Positions 7,739 to 15,584 of a stretch of DNA of 64,000 nucleotides are shown here, one piece after another; position 1 is the stretch's first letter; each line of letters begins with the position of its first letter. The notes below the pieces were generated by a model. It was not told where the DNA came from. It ran no database searches and saw only the letters and a list, made by a program, of their open reading frames with translations. This DNA is from a candidate division TA06 bacterium (GTDB lineage Bacteria > Edwardsbacteria > AC1 > EtOH8): the NCBI GenBank assembly GCA_016235665.1, contig JACRJI010000016.1, positions 1 through 64,000 on the forward strand. Direction: 5' to 3'. Position numbers and translations under genes: made by a program.

Positions 7739-8938
7739 TTATTTGCCGCAGGTTTCCTGCAACTTTTTAGTAAGGGCCGGCACCACTTCAAAAACATCGC
7801 CCACGATCCCGAAATTGGCCACCTTGAAGATGGGGGCGTCGGGGTCCTTGTTGATGGCGATGATGCAGTCGGATGACTGCATGCCCACCAGGTGCTGGAT
7901 GGCACCGCTGATGCCGCAGGCCACGTAGAGCTTGGGAGCCACCGTCTTCCCGGTCTGCCCCACCTGGTGGGAATAGGGGATCCATCCGGAATCCACCGCC
8001 GCCCGGGAAGCGCCCACCGCCCCGCCCAGGGATTTGGCCAAGTTCTCTATCAGCTTGAAGTTCTCCGGGCCCTTCATCCCCCGGCCGCCGGAGACGATGA
8101 TGTCGGCCTCGGTCAGCTTGACCATGCTGGTGATCTCCTCCACCACTTTCAGCACCGAGGTGCGGGAAGCCGGCATCTTCTGGTTATAGGGTACATTGAT
8201 CACCTTGCCCTGCCGGGTACTGTCGGGAACAGCCTCCTTCATCACCTTGTGGCGGACGGTGGCCATCTGGGGCCGGTGGTTGGGGCAGATGATGGTGGCC
8301 ATGATGTTCCCGCCGAAGGCCGGCCGGGTCTGGAGCAGTATCCTCTTCTCCTCATCGATGGCCAAAGCTGTGCAGTCGGCGGTCAGCCCGGTGTGGGCCT
8401 TGATGGCCACCCGGGGGATCAGGGCCCGGCCGATGGTGGAAGCCCCGCAGAGCACTATCTCCGGTTTATGCTGGTTTATCAGATCGGCCAGAATGGCGGC
8501 GTAGGGCTCGTCGCAGAAGTTCTCCAGCAAGGGATGGGACACCGCATAGACCTTGTCGGCCCCGCGCCAGACCAGCTCCCGGCAGGCCTGCTCGATGTCT
8601 TTGCCTAAGATCACGGCCGAAAGTTCCGCGCCCAACGTGTCGGCCAGCTTGCGCCCCTCGCCCAGCAGCTCGTAGGCTATGCTCTGGACCGCCCCGGCCT
8701 TCTGCTCGGCAAAGACCCAGACCCCTTGGTAGCCGCTGATGTCGGCCTGCTCCGCCTGGTCCTTGCGAAGCATGATGGCGTCGAACCCGCAGGAGGCCAC
8801 GCAAGCCCCGCACAGGGTGCACTTGTCGTCGTCGATGACGGCCAGGTTGTCCTTCAGGCTGATGGCCCCGTAGGGGCAAGATGACAGGCAGGCTCCGCAG
8901 CCCACGCATTTGTCCTGGATGATCTCTATATCGCTCAC
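7739..8938 (-). CDS. etfA: Electron transfer flavoprotein alpha subunit with N-terminal 2[4Fe-4S] ferredoxin domain
   Basis: The 399-residue EtfA binds FAD and moves electrons between EtfB and a partner dehydrogenase. Residues 1-60 hold two ferredoxin motifs, CVGCGACLSSC and CTLCGACVASC, an extension known from CarE and LctC-type EtfA proteins of anaerobes. The remainder is the normal ETF alpha body, with the FAD domain near the C-terminus (GGRGMKGPENF, SRAAVDSGWIPYSHQVGQTG, CGISGAIQHL). The start is GTG, with AGGAG 6 bases before it. It follows etfB by 101 bp and precedes oadG by 12 bp. The ferredoxin domain and the context suggest an electron-bifurcating or ferredoxin-linked ETF; the acyl-CoA or lactate dehydrogenase partner is not in the window. 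Confidence 0.95.
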   Translation of the reverse strand: MSDIEIIQDKCVGCGACLSSCPYGAISLKDNLAVIDDDKCTLCGACVASCGFDAIMLRKDQAEQADISGYQGVWVFAEQKAGAVQSIAYELLGEGRKLADTLGAELSAVILGKDIEQACRELVWRGADKVYAVSHPLLENFCDEPYAAILADLINQHKPEIVLCGASTIGRALIPRVAIKAHTGLTADCTALAIDEEKRILLQTRPAFGGNIMATIICPNHRPQMATVRHKVMKEAVPDSTRQGKVINVPYNQKMPASRTSVLKVVEEITSMVKLTEADIIVSGGRGMKGPENFKLIENLAKSLGGAVGASRAAVDSGWIPYSHQVGQTGKTVAPKLYVACGISGAIQHLVGMQSSDCIIAINKDPDAPIFKVANFGIVGDVFEVVPALTKKLQETCGK

Positions 8939-9039
8939 TTTTTACTCCTGTATGAATATGGAAGACAGAATATTGAATTCACAATATGGCATTCTGTATC
9001 CCGTCTCCAGTATTCTGTATTCAGTATTTAGAATTCTGG

Positions 9040-9825
9040 TCAGATGATCTGCTGTTCCTTAAGCCCGTTGACCACTACGGCCACCGCTTCGTTGACATCG
9101 CCCTGCAGTAGTACTCCCCCGGTCCGGGCCGGCGGGGTGAAGATCTTGACCACATTGGTGGGCGAGCCGTTAAGCCCGATGTTCTTCTCGTCGGCCCCGA
9201 TGTCGGCCGCCTTCCAGATTGTGGTCTGGTAGGACTTGGCCCGCATCTTGCCTTTAAGCGAGGGCAGCCGGGGCTCGTTGATCTCCTTGACCACGGTGAA
9301 CACCACCGGCAGGCTGGTCTCCACCACGTCGTAACCGTCCTCGGTCATCCGCCAGACTTTGGCTTTCTTATCGTCTATCTCCTCGATTTTTTTGACGTAG
9401 GTCACCTGGGGGATATCCAGGAACTCGGCCACCCCTGGACCGACCTGGGCGGTGTCGCCGTCGATGGCCTGCTTGCCGCAAAGGATCACCCCGTAATCCC
9501 CGATCTTTTTGATTCCCATGGACAGAGCGTAGCTGGTGGCCCAGGTGTCGGCCCCGGCAAAGGCCCGGTCGGAGAGCAGCACCGCTTCGTCCGCCCCCAT
9601 GGACACCGCCTCCTTGAGGGCCTCTATCACCTGGGGCGGCCCCATGGAGATGACGGTGACCCTGCCCCCCAGTTTCTCCCGGATCCTCAAGGCCTCTTCG
9701 ATGGCGTACATGTCGAAGGGGTTGATGATGGACGGCACGCCCTCCCGGATCAGGGTGTTGGTGGCCGGGTCTATCCGGACATCGGTGGTGTCCGGCACCT
9801 GTTTGATGCAGACTATGATGTTCAT
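9040..9825 (-). CDS. etfB: Electron transfer flavoprotein beta subunit
   Basis: The 261-residue ETF beta subunit starts MNIIVCIKQVPDTTDVRIDP and contains GVILCGKQAIDGDTAQVGP, the nucleotide/FAD-binding segment typical of the bifurcating group, as well as the recognition loop region EINEPRLPSLKGKMRAK. It pairs with EtfA, encoded next. AGGTAG precedes the ATG. It is the first gene of etfB-etfA-oadG-oadB; no obvious sigma70 promoter is visible in the upstream spacer. Confidence 0.95.
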   Translation of the reverse strand: MNIIVCIKQVPDTTDVRIDPATNTLIREGVPSIINPFDMYAIEEALRIREKLGGRVTVISMGPPQVIEALKEAVSMGADEAVLLSDRAFAGADTWATSYALSMGIKKIGDYGVILCGKQAIDGDTAQVGPGVAEFLDIPQVTYVKKIEEIDDKKAKVWRMTEDGYDVVETSLPVVFTVVKEINEPRLPSLKGKMRAKSYQTTIWKAADIGADEKNIGLNGSPTNVVKIFTPPARTGGVLLQGDVNEAVAVVVNGLKEQQII

Positions 9826-9948
9826 TTTCTACCTGTAATGTTGATTGCTGATTTACCTGCTCCCGCAAAATACGCAAAAAAAGCAAAAAAAGTTTTTCCT
9901 TTTTCCCCAAGGGAGACAGAGCAGAACCAGTTCCATATTTTCGATTAT

Positions 9949-9965
9949 TTTGCGTGTTTCGCGGG
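9949..9965. repeat. Dispersed TTTCG(T/C)GGG-type repeat
   Basis: TTGCGTGTTTCGCGGG is a diverged copy of the intergenic family seen at 236-260 and elsewhere. Confidence 0.35.
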
Positions 9966-9980
9966 TATCCCTTCGTAACT

Positions 9981-10017
9981 AAAAAAGAAGATTACACAAT
10001 AAACATTGTGTAATCTT
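9981..10017 (-). terminator. Intrinsic terminator downstream of the relBE-like module
   Basis: AAGATTACACAAT (9988-10000) and its perfect complement (10005-10017) form a 13-bp stem with an AAAC loop. Read on the minus strand it is followed by TTCTTTTTT. It lies about 75 bp after the toxin stop. Confidence 0.8.
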
Positions 10018-10093
10018 AAGAACAGAATTTTTATTTTACCATAAAATTTTATGAGTGTCAAATCAAATGAACCCATCCTGACAACCATTTTCT

Positions 10094-10348
10094 TTACCGG
10101 TAAATGTCCTTCCGATGCCTTACCGCCCAAATAATAACTTCTTTTTCTTTTTGGTCAATCGAATAAACAACCCGGTAATTCCCCTGTCGTATCCTGCATA
10201 TACCATCTTTTCCAGACAACTTTTAAAAACCAGGCGGGAAGGGATTGGTTTTCAATGTTTCAATTTGTTTTGCAATCCGCTCTACCTCATTATCCGGCAG
10301 GTTATCAAGGTCTTTAAAAACCTTTTTATGGAACCTTATTTTGAACAA
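10094..10348 (-). pseudogene. RelE/ParE-type toxin with in-frame stop
   Basis: Starting from a TTG at 10348, the minus strand reads MFKIRFHKKVFKDLDNLP, continues to NPFPPGF, then meets TAA at 10225-10223. The same frame resumes as KLSGKDGICRIRQGNYRVVY and ends DIYR with TAA at 10094. Together these make a full ~84-residue RelE-like mRNA interferase, with the expected K-L-x-G, R-x-R-x-G-x-Y-R and final R-H-R-K segments. A single change (AAA to TAA at a KK pair) explains the stop, so the toxin is truncated before its catalytic half. The start overlaps the end of the antitoxin gene by 13 bp, as in intact modules. Confidence 0.85.
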
Positions 10349-10602
10349 CTGCTTTTCGTCCGGCGTTTTTTAAGATACGCATTGAACGACGTTTCCGCCA
10401 CCAAGTGTCCTTCATTTTTCCTTTCGACCGCCAGCCTCAGATCCCCGGCATCATCGGCAATTTCCTCCAGCTTTTCCCTGATGGCCTGGGTTACCAGGTA
10501 GCTTAGCTTTATGCCGCTTTTTTCGCAATACCCGGCCAACTTTCCCTTAAGCTCAGCCGGAATCCGGACCCCCAGCATCACCTGTGTTTCTCCTGTTTTC
10601 AT
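10336..10602 (-). CDS. RelB/RHH-type antitoxin
   Basis: This 88-residue protein starts MKTGETQVMLGVRIPAELK, a ribbon-helix-helix beta strand and helix, with a charged C-terminal tail rich in K, E and R that would wrap the toxin. The start at 10602 is preferred over one 7 codons earlier because GGGGAA precedes it. The gene overlaps the toxin gene. Three GTTAAC palindromes surround its promoter and are probably where it represses itself. With the toxin broken, it may persist as an orphan antitoxin. Confidence 0.8.
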   Translation of the reverse strand: MKTGETQVMLGVRIPAELKGKLAGYCEKSGIKLSYLVTQAIREKLEEIADDAGDLRLAVERKNEGHLVAETSFNAYLKKRRTKSSCSK

Positions 10603-10615
10603 GGTTTTCCCCTTT

Positions 10616-10651
10616 GTTAACATTTGTTAACAAATTATAACATTAGTTAAC
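10616..10651. promoter_or_regulatory. Triple GTTAAC operator
   Basis: GTTAAC occurs at 10616-10621, 10626-10631 and 10646-10651. The centres are spaced by 10 and 20 bp, placing all three on one face of the helix. One lies inside the promoter spacer and two lie just downstream of the -10 box. This suits cooperative binding of ribbon-helix-helix dimers. Confidence 0.65.
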
Positions 10652-10662
10652 GCTTTTGTCAA
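10634..10662 (-). promoter_or_regulatory. Perfect sigma70 promoter of the antitoxin operon
   Basis: A -35 TTGACA (10662-10657), a 17-bp spacer and a -10 TATAAT (10639-10634) are all consensus and sit 32 bp upstream of the antitoxin ATG. Confidence 0.85.
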
Positions 10663-10671
10663 TAGCCGGCC

Positions 10672-12135
10672 TCACTCCACCGCCGGCGATTCCGGGTGAA
10701 TGATCAGCGACGGGGCCAGCGGCTCTATCACCCGCATCCCCTTCCATTTGCCTCCCCGGAACCGGAAATAGAAGGCCAGGCCCAGTATCACCACATAGGC
10801 CGAGGCGATGGTCCAGGCGGTATATATCCCGGCCCCAAAGACGGCCAGGGCCAGGTAGCTGGGGACAACCAGGGCAAAAAGGGACAGGATCAGCAGCATG
10901 TACATCACGAATTTGGTGTCTCCGGCCCCCTTGATGGCCGAGGAAAAGATGATGTTGAAGCCGTCGAACAGCGAATAGACCGCCACGAAGCGCAGCAGGA
11001 CGATGGTGGTCCGGCGGATGGCCTCGAACCGGGCGGGATCGGCATGGGCGGCATAGGGCATCAGGAAGACTTGGGGCCAGAAGAAATACAGCAGGGCCAC
11101 CGCCGTCATGTAGACGAAGGTCATGTGGAACCCGGAATAGACGCTGTACTGGGCGGTCTCCGGGTCGTCCTGGCCCAGGTACTGGCCCACCAGCACCGAG
11201 GCGGTGATGCCGAACCCGATCATCGGCATGAAGGCCAGGGTGTTGACGTTGAAAGCGATGTTGGTGGCCGCCAGGTTGTCGCTGCCCAGCCGTCCCACCA
11301 GCAGGATGAAAAAGGTGAAGCCGCTCATGTCCAAAAAGAACTGGACCCCGTTGGGGAAACCGTATTTGAGCAGGGCGGAGAGCTTGGTCCGGTCCAGCCG
11401 CCAGCCGCTTAAGGTATGGAAGACCCGGTTGTATACCGGCCGGAAGATCAGCACCGAATAAGCGATGACGGAGAACACCGCCGAGAAGACCGTGGCCCAG
11501 GCGGCCCCGGCCATGCCCATCTCGGGGAAACCGCCGTGGCCGAAGATCATCAGATAATCGAAGACCACGTTGACCGCGGTGGCTCCCAGGTTGATCCACA
11601 TCACCGGCATGGTCTTTCCCAGCCCGGAATAGAACCCGGACAGAGCCGAGGACACCAGGGCCGGAAAGGCCCCGGCGCAGAGGATGGCAAAATATGTGGT
11701 CTCGTACCTTTGCACCAGCGGGTCGTGCCCCACCGCTTGGAAGATGGCTCCGGCCCAGGGGATCAGCAGCATCACCGCCACCGACCCGGCCGCCGCCACA
11801 TAGACCGCCTGCCAGATCACCGGGCCGATCTGCTTGTTCTGTTTGGCCCCGTAATACTGGGCCACGAAGGTGCCGGCGTAACCCACCGTTCCCAGGAAGA
11901 TGGTCATCACCGCAAAGTTCAGCATCCCGGCCGGCATGGCCGCCGCCAGGGCCTCCGGCGAATACCAGGCCAGGTACATCCGGTCCACGAAATGCTGGAC
12001 CGCCCAGGAGCCGGTGGACAGGATCAGGGGAAAGGCGATAAGAAGCACCTGGCGGTATCCGCCGGGTGCCTGCCAACGGGTTTTTAGATAACCCTGGGGA
12101 TTTTTAAAAAATGAAACGATCTCCGGTGTCCTCAT
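10672..12135 (-). CDS. MATE family efflux transporter
   Basis: The 487-residue inner-membrane protein has about 12 hydrophobic helices in two similar halves and belongs to the MATE multidrug/Na+ or H+ antiporter family (NorM/DinF-like). The N-terminal region PLILSTGSWAVQHFVDRMYLA and the following GTFVAQYYGAKQ are typical of the first bundle. LVGQYLGQDDPETA in the second half is the matching repeat. The substrate cannot be predicted. It is probably transcribed alone or downstream of the rRNA methyltransferase on the same strand. Confidence 0.93.
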   Translation of the reverse strand: MRTPEIVSFFKNPQGYLKTRWQAPGGYRQVLLIAFPLILSTGSWAVQHFVDRMYLAWYSPEALAAAMPAGMLNFAVMTIFLGTVGYAGTFVAQYYGAKQNKQIGPVIWQAVYVAAAGSVAVMLLIPWAGAIFQAVGHDPLVQRYETTYFAILCAGAFPALVSSALSGFYSGLGKTMPVMWINLGATAVNVVFDYLMIFGHGGFPEMGMAGAAWATVFSAVFSVIAYSVLIFRPVYNRVFHTLSGWRLDRTKLSALLKYGFPNGVQFFLDMSGFTFFILLVGRLGSDNLAATNIAFNVNTLAFMPMIGFGITASVLVGQYLGQDDPETAQYSVYSGFHMTFVYMTAVALLYFFWPQVFLMPYAAHADPARFEAIRRTTIVLLRFVAVYSLFDGFNIIFSSAIKGAGDTKFVMYMLLILSLFALVVPSYLALAVFGAGIYTAWTIASAYVVILGLAFYFRFRGGKWKGMRVIEPLAPSLIIHPESPAVE

Positions 12136-12156
12136 GTAAAAAAGTTCAAAGCGCTG

Positions 12157-12210
12157 GACCTCTCCCTTTCTCCCTCTCCTAAGGCATTAGAAGAGGGACG
12201 GGGTGAGGTC
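12157..12210. repeat. GACCTC...GAGGTC palindromic repeat, copy 1
   Basis: The repeat starts GACCTCTCCC and ends GGGTGAGGTC, with a C/T-rich left arm and a G/A-rich right arm that can pair. Related copies are at 19758-19840 and 38719-38757. It fills the space between the MATE and RlmI-like genes. Confidence 0.65.
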
Positions 12211-13381
12211 ACTCCACCACCATGATGGCGCACTTCAGATACTGGGTCTCCCGGCAGGCTAAAAGCACCGGGTGGTCCTTGGACTGGTGCCGGAACTCCA
12301 GCAGTTTCAGGGTCCGGTTAGCATCCCGGGCCGCGTCCACCAGCATCACCTTGAACTGCTCGTCGTCCACGTGGTAGGAGCAGGAGCAGGAAAGCAGGAT
12401 CCCGCCGGGGGAAAGCAGTTTCATGGCCCTTAAGTTTATCTCCTTGTAGCCCTTTAGGGCCGACTCGATAGATTTCTTGTTCTTGGCGAAGGCCGGCGGA
12501 TCCAGGATTACCACGTCGTATTTTTCCCCGCTCTCCACCCGCTCCTTTAAGGTGTGCAGCACGTCGGCCGACTCGAACTGGCAGAGGCCGGAAAGATTGT
12601 TCAGCCCGGCGCTTTTGATGGCCTGCTCGATCGCCCGGTCCGAGATGTCCAGCCCCAGGACGGATTTGGCCCCGGCGGCCGCGGCGTTAAGGGCAAAGCC
12701 CCCGGTGTGGCAGAAACAGTCCAGCACGCTCTTGCCCTTGACATACTGGCGCAAGGCCAGCCGGTTGTCGCGCTGGTCGTAGAACCACCCTGTCTTCTGG
12801 CCGTGCTTGATGTTGACGGCGAATTTTAGCCCGTTCTCCTCTATCACCACCTCGGGCTTAAGCGCCCCCAGCAGCACGCTCTCGGTCTCCCTTAAGCCTT
12901 CCAGCACCCGGGAGTAGCTGTCGCTCCGCTCGTAGATGCAGGCCGGGTGCAGCACTTCGGTCAGTGCTTCGACAATGAGATCGCGCCGGATGTCCATGCC
13001 CAAGGACATGATCTCCATCACCAGCTGGTCGCCGTAGCGGTCGACCAGCAGGCCGGGCAGGCCGTCGGACTCGCCGTACAACAGGCGGTAGTCCGAGCTT
13101 CCGGGATAAACGGACTGCCTGAGCCGGGCGGCGGCGGAGATCTTGGTGACCATCAACTCCAGGTCCAGCTCCAGGGCGCCCCTGGCATACAGCCGGACGG
13201 CGATCAGCGATTTGGGATTGTAGAACCCGGAGCCAACTATGTAGCCCCGGCTGTCGTAGACCTGGGCGGTCTGCCCCGGCGTCAGGTTGTCCGGCAGTTT
13301 GTCTATCTCGTTGGAGAATACCCATGGATGCCCGGACTTGATCCGACGTTCCTGGTTTTTGCGTAAAGTGATCTTTTGCAT
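12209..13381 (-). CDS. Class I SAM-dependent rRNA methyltransferase, RlmI-like
   Basis: The 390-residue protein is of the RlmI (23S rRNA m5C) type. An N-terminal PUA domain (LRKNQERRIKSGHPWVFSNEI) is followed by an EEHEY-like middle region and a Rossmann methyltransferase core. SAM motif I reads VLDCFCHTGGFALNAA, motif IV is VILDPPAFAKNKK, and SCSCSYHVD carries the cysteine region expected for an m5C enzyme. The start at 13381 (MQKITLRK) is preferred over an upstream ATG because the family begins at this point and AAAGAAGAA precedes it. Confidence 0.92.
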   Translation of the reverse strand: MQKITLRKNQERRIKSGHPWVFSNEIDKLPDNLTPGQTAQVYDSRGYIVGSGFYNPKSLIAVRLYARGALELDLELMVTKISAAARLRQSVYPGSSDYRLLYGESDGLPGLLVDRYGDQLVMEIMSLGMDIRRDLIVEALTEVLHPACIYERSDSYSRVLEGLRETESVLLGALKPEVVIEENGLKFAVNIKHGQKTGWFYDQRDNRLALRQYVKGKSVLDCFCHTGGFALNAAAAGAKSVLGLDISDRAIEQAIKSAGLNNLSGLCQFESADVLHTLKERVESGEKYDVVILDPPAFAKNKKSIESALKGYKEINLRAMKLLSPGGILLSCSCSYHVDDEQFKVMLVDAARDANRTLKLLEFRHQSKDHPVLLACRETQYLKCAIMVVE

Positions 13382-13399
13382 TTCTTCTTTCTTTGCCGG

Positions 13400-13417
13400 G
13401 ACATGGAATGCCATGTC
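13400..13417. repeat. Small perfect hairpin
   Basis: GACATGG, loop AATG and CCATGTC form a 7-bp hairpin just upstream of the RlmI-like start. Confidence 0.4.
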
Positions 13418-13426
13418 CTTGCGTTG

Positions 13427-13485
13427 GGGCAATACACCTGTCCGACGTAGCCGCTAACGGTGGCGTAGTAGGATGAATTGCCCTT
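13427..13485. repeat. GGGGCAAT...ATTGCCC palindromic element, copy 1
   Basis: This is an element of about 59 bp with ends GGGGCAATACA and TGAATTGCCC and a core TCCGACGTAGCCG. It is about 80 percent identical to 39138-39196. A copy reduced to its two ends is at 17254-17275. It looks like a small non-autonomous repeat (REP/MITE-like). Confidence 0.65.
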
Positions 13486-13522
13486 TCTTATAGGGAGCGG
13501 ACAGCTGCCTGCCCTTACTTTA

Positions 13523-14383
13523 TTAGTGCTGGGGCGGCTCCACGTGGATGGTCAGACTGACCTCGGGCAGCTCCTGGCCCAGTTCTTCCTCCAGATGGTC
13601 CGTCAGGTTATGGGCCTCCTCCACCGTTTTTTCGCCCTTCACCGAAAGGTGGAACTCGGCAAAGACCCGGCTGCCGCTGCGCCTGGTCTTGATGTCGTGA
13701 TAATCCACGAACAGCTGGTCGTGCCGCTTCAGCACCTCGATGATCCGGGCCTCCTCCTCCGGGCAGGACTGGTCCATCAATCCGGTGGAGGACTTTTTCA
13801 TCAGTTCGATGGCCATCTTGATCAGCAGACCGGACACGGCCAGGGCCAGGACCGAATCCAGAAAATGCCAGCCGGTAAACTTGGCCAGAAACAGCCCGGC
13901 CGCCACCGCCGCAGAGGAAAGCACATCGGAAAGCAGGTGTTTGGAATCCCCCTCCAGGGCCAGGGACCCGAATTTGCGGGCGGTTCGAAAAAGCAGCCAG
14001 GAAAGCAGGCCGTTCAGGGAGGTGGCGGCCAGGGAGATGATCAGCGCAAAGTTGATGTTGGTAAGCTCCGCCGGGTTGATCAGCCGGCCCACCGCCTTTT
14101 CCGCTATCATCACCGCGGCCACCAGGATCAGTATCCCTTCTATCAGGCTGGAGATGTTCTCCACCTTCTGGTGTCCATAATTGTGGGTGCGGTCGGCCGG
14201 TTCCCCGGAAAGGTAGACGGCGTAGATCATCATCCCCGAAGCCAACAGATTTACGATGGATTCCAAGGCGTCGGAAAGCAGGGCCACCGAGCCCGAGAGA
14301 TAATAGGCCGCCAACTTCAGCACGAAAATTACCAGGCCGCCGGCCAGTGTCATCCAGGCCACGTTCTTTTTGGTGATGCTCAT
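13523..14383 (-). CDS. Cation diffusion facilitator (CDF) transporter
   Basis: This 286-residue inner-membrane divalent-metal/proton antiporter has about six helices. Metal-site segments are ALLSDALESIVNL in helix 2 and SKHLLSDVLSSA in helix 5, with the D-H-rich loop RTHNYGHQKVENI after helix 3. The C-terminal ~90 residues form the cytoplasmic ferredoxin-like domain with RRSGSRVFAEFHL. Zn, Fe or Mn may be the substrate. It lies 34 bp downstream of a radical SAM gene on the same strand. Confidence 0.92.
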   Translation of the reverse strand: MSITKKNVAWMTLAGGLVIFVLKLAAYYLSGSVALLSDALESIVNLLASGMMIYAVYLSGEPADRTHNYGHQKVENISSLIEGILILVAAVMIAEKAVGRLINPAELTNINFALIISLAATSLNGLLSWLLFRTARKFGSLALEGDSKHLLSDVLSSAAVAAGLFLAKFTGWHFLDSVLALAVSGLLIKMAIELMKKSSTGLMDQSCPEEEARIIEVLKRHDQLFVDYHDIKTRRSGSRVFAEFHLSVKGEKTVEEAHNLTDHLEEELGQELPEVSLTIHVEPPQH

Positions 14384-14417
14384 AAAGGCTCGTTATGGAT
14401 GTTTCACGATATTTTGT

Positions 14418-15566
14418 CTACCCTTTGTTGGAAGGGAAAGCATGACAACCTTGCTGCTTCATGGCCGCTATGGCCGTTTCAAAAGAATCCTTAAGGGCAT
14501 TGCCCTTTTTCCCCAGGCAAAACGGACAGGCGTGGAAATCGCCCCGGGAGTCTATATACAGGTAGCGGTCCCCGGCCCCAAAACAGCCGGTCCGGCGCTG
14601 ATAATAGCCGGGATAGGAAACGATGGGATGCAGCAGACGGGCTGAGCCCGAATTGGTGTTTATATAAAATGAATCCAGCAGATCCGTTTCCGGCTTGGTA
14701 AGCTCCACCTCCTGCCCAATAAAGCGGCCGGCCTGTCTGGGTTCCAGGATCCTGATGAAATCAACCTGCCATTCTTTGGACAGAGCCAAATATCTGTCAA
14801 GATTCTCCTGGGTGACGAAGGACCTGGTGGCGCAAAGCGAAAGGCTGACCGCCAGTCCGGCCCTGCGGCAGTTGGCGGCCGCTTCCTTGGCCCAGTAAAA
14901 TGACTGTTGATGGTTCCTGAAAGTATTGTGCTGAACCGGGTCCCAATGGTCCAGGCTGATATTGGCCCCGGTCAATCCGGCTTTTGACAAAGCCTCCGCT
15001 TTTTCGGCGGTCAAACCGAAACCGGAAGTAAGGATCCAAATATCCATGTCCCGGCCGTATCTATTCGTCAGATGAAGCAGGTCATCAAAACGGATCAACG
15101 GCTCTCCCCCGCTCAGCTGGACATGGCGGATGCCCTGTCCCCGGATCTTGTCCATAATGGTTACCAGATCCGCCGGCGACAGGTGCTCCCCGGCGACCAG
15201 GTTGTCCCATTCGTAGCAATGCCGGCACTGCAGGGGACAGCGGCTGGTGATGGCGAATATCACCGTCTGCAGGGGTATCCCCTCCGGCCGATCCGGCAGA
15301 TAGCGTCCCAACTCGTTATCTATATACTTGTCAAAGGCGGCGGAGGGCCAGCCCGGCGCGTCGGACTCCCAAAAATAGCGGCCTTGGGAATGGACATACC
15401 GGCTGCCCTTGGGCGAATCAAGGATCGCCCGCCTTCTTTTCAGCATCCGGGCAAGCAGGGACAAGGCGCGTAACGGGTTCGGTTCGCGGCGGAGAATGCG
15501 CTTCAACATCCCCCACAACAGGCCGCACAGGACATTATTGTTTTTCGAAGTTGAGCTTATCAGCAT
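14418..15566 (-). CDS. Radical SAM protein with C-terminal cysteine cluster (SPASM-like)
   Basis: The 382-residue protein has the radical SAM motif CPLQCRHC near residue 112 after ITSR, followed by QLSGGEPLIRFDD. The C-terminus carries CFGAGDRYLYIDSRGDFHACPFC, which resembles the auxiliary-cluster region of SPASM/twitch enzymes. It could be a peptide- or cofactor-modifying enzyme; the substrate is unknown, and no small precursor peptide is seen next to it. It lies 18 bp after a lipoprotein gene and 34 bp before the CDF gene, so it may be co-transcribed with both. Confidence 0.85.
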   Translation of the reverse strand: MLISSTSKNNNVLCGLLWGMLKRILRREPNPLRALSLLARMLKRRRAILDSPKGSRYVHSQGRYFWESDAPGWPSAAFDKYIDNELGRYLPDRPEGIPLQTVIFAITSRCPLQCRHCYEWDNLVAGEHLSPADLVTIMDKIRGQGIRHVQLSGGEPLIRFDDLLHLTNRYGRDMDIWILTSGFGLTAEKAEALSKAGLTGANISLDHWDPVQHNTFRNHQQSFYWAKEAAANCRRAGLAVSLSLCATRSFVTQENLDRYLALSKEWQVDFIRILEPRQAGRFIGQEVELTKPETDLLDSFYINTNSGSARLLHPIVSYPGYYQRRTGCFGAGDRYLYIDSRGDFHACPFCLGKKGNALKDSFETAIAAMKQQGCHAFPSNKG

Positions 15567-15584
15567 AATGTATTGGTTGCCGGA

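Noticed and set aside
7739-8938. The ferredoxin domain on EtfA as a novel fusion
   Set aside because: This extension is already known from CarE and LctC-type proteins of anaerobes; only its operon partners are unusual.
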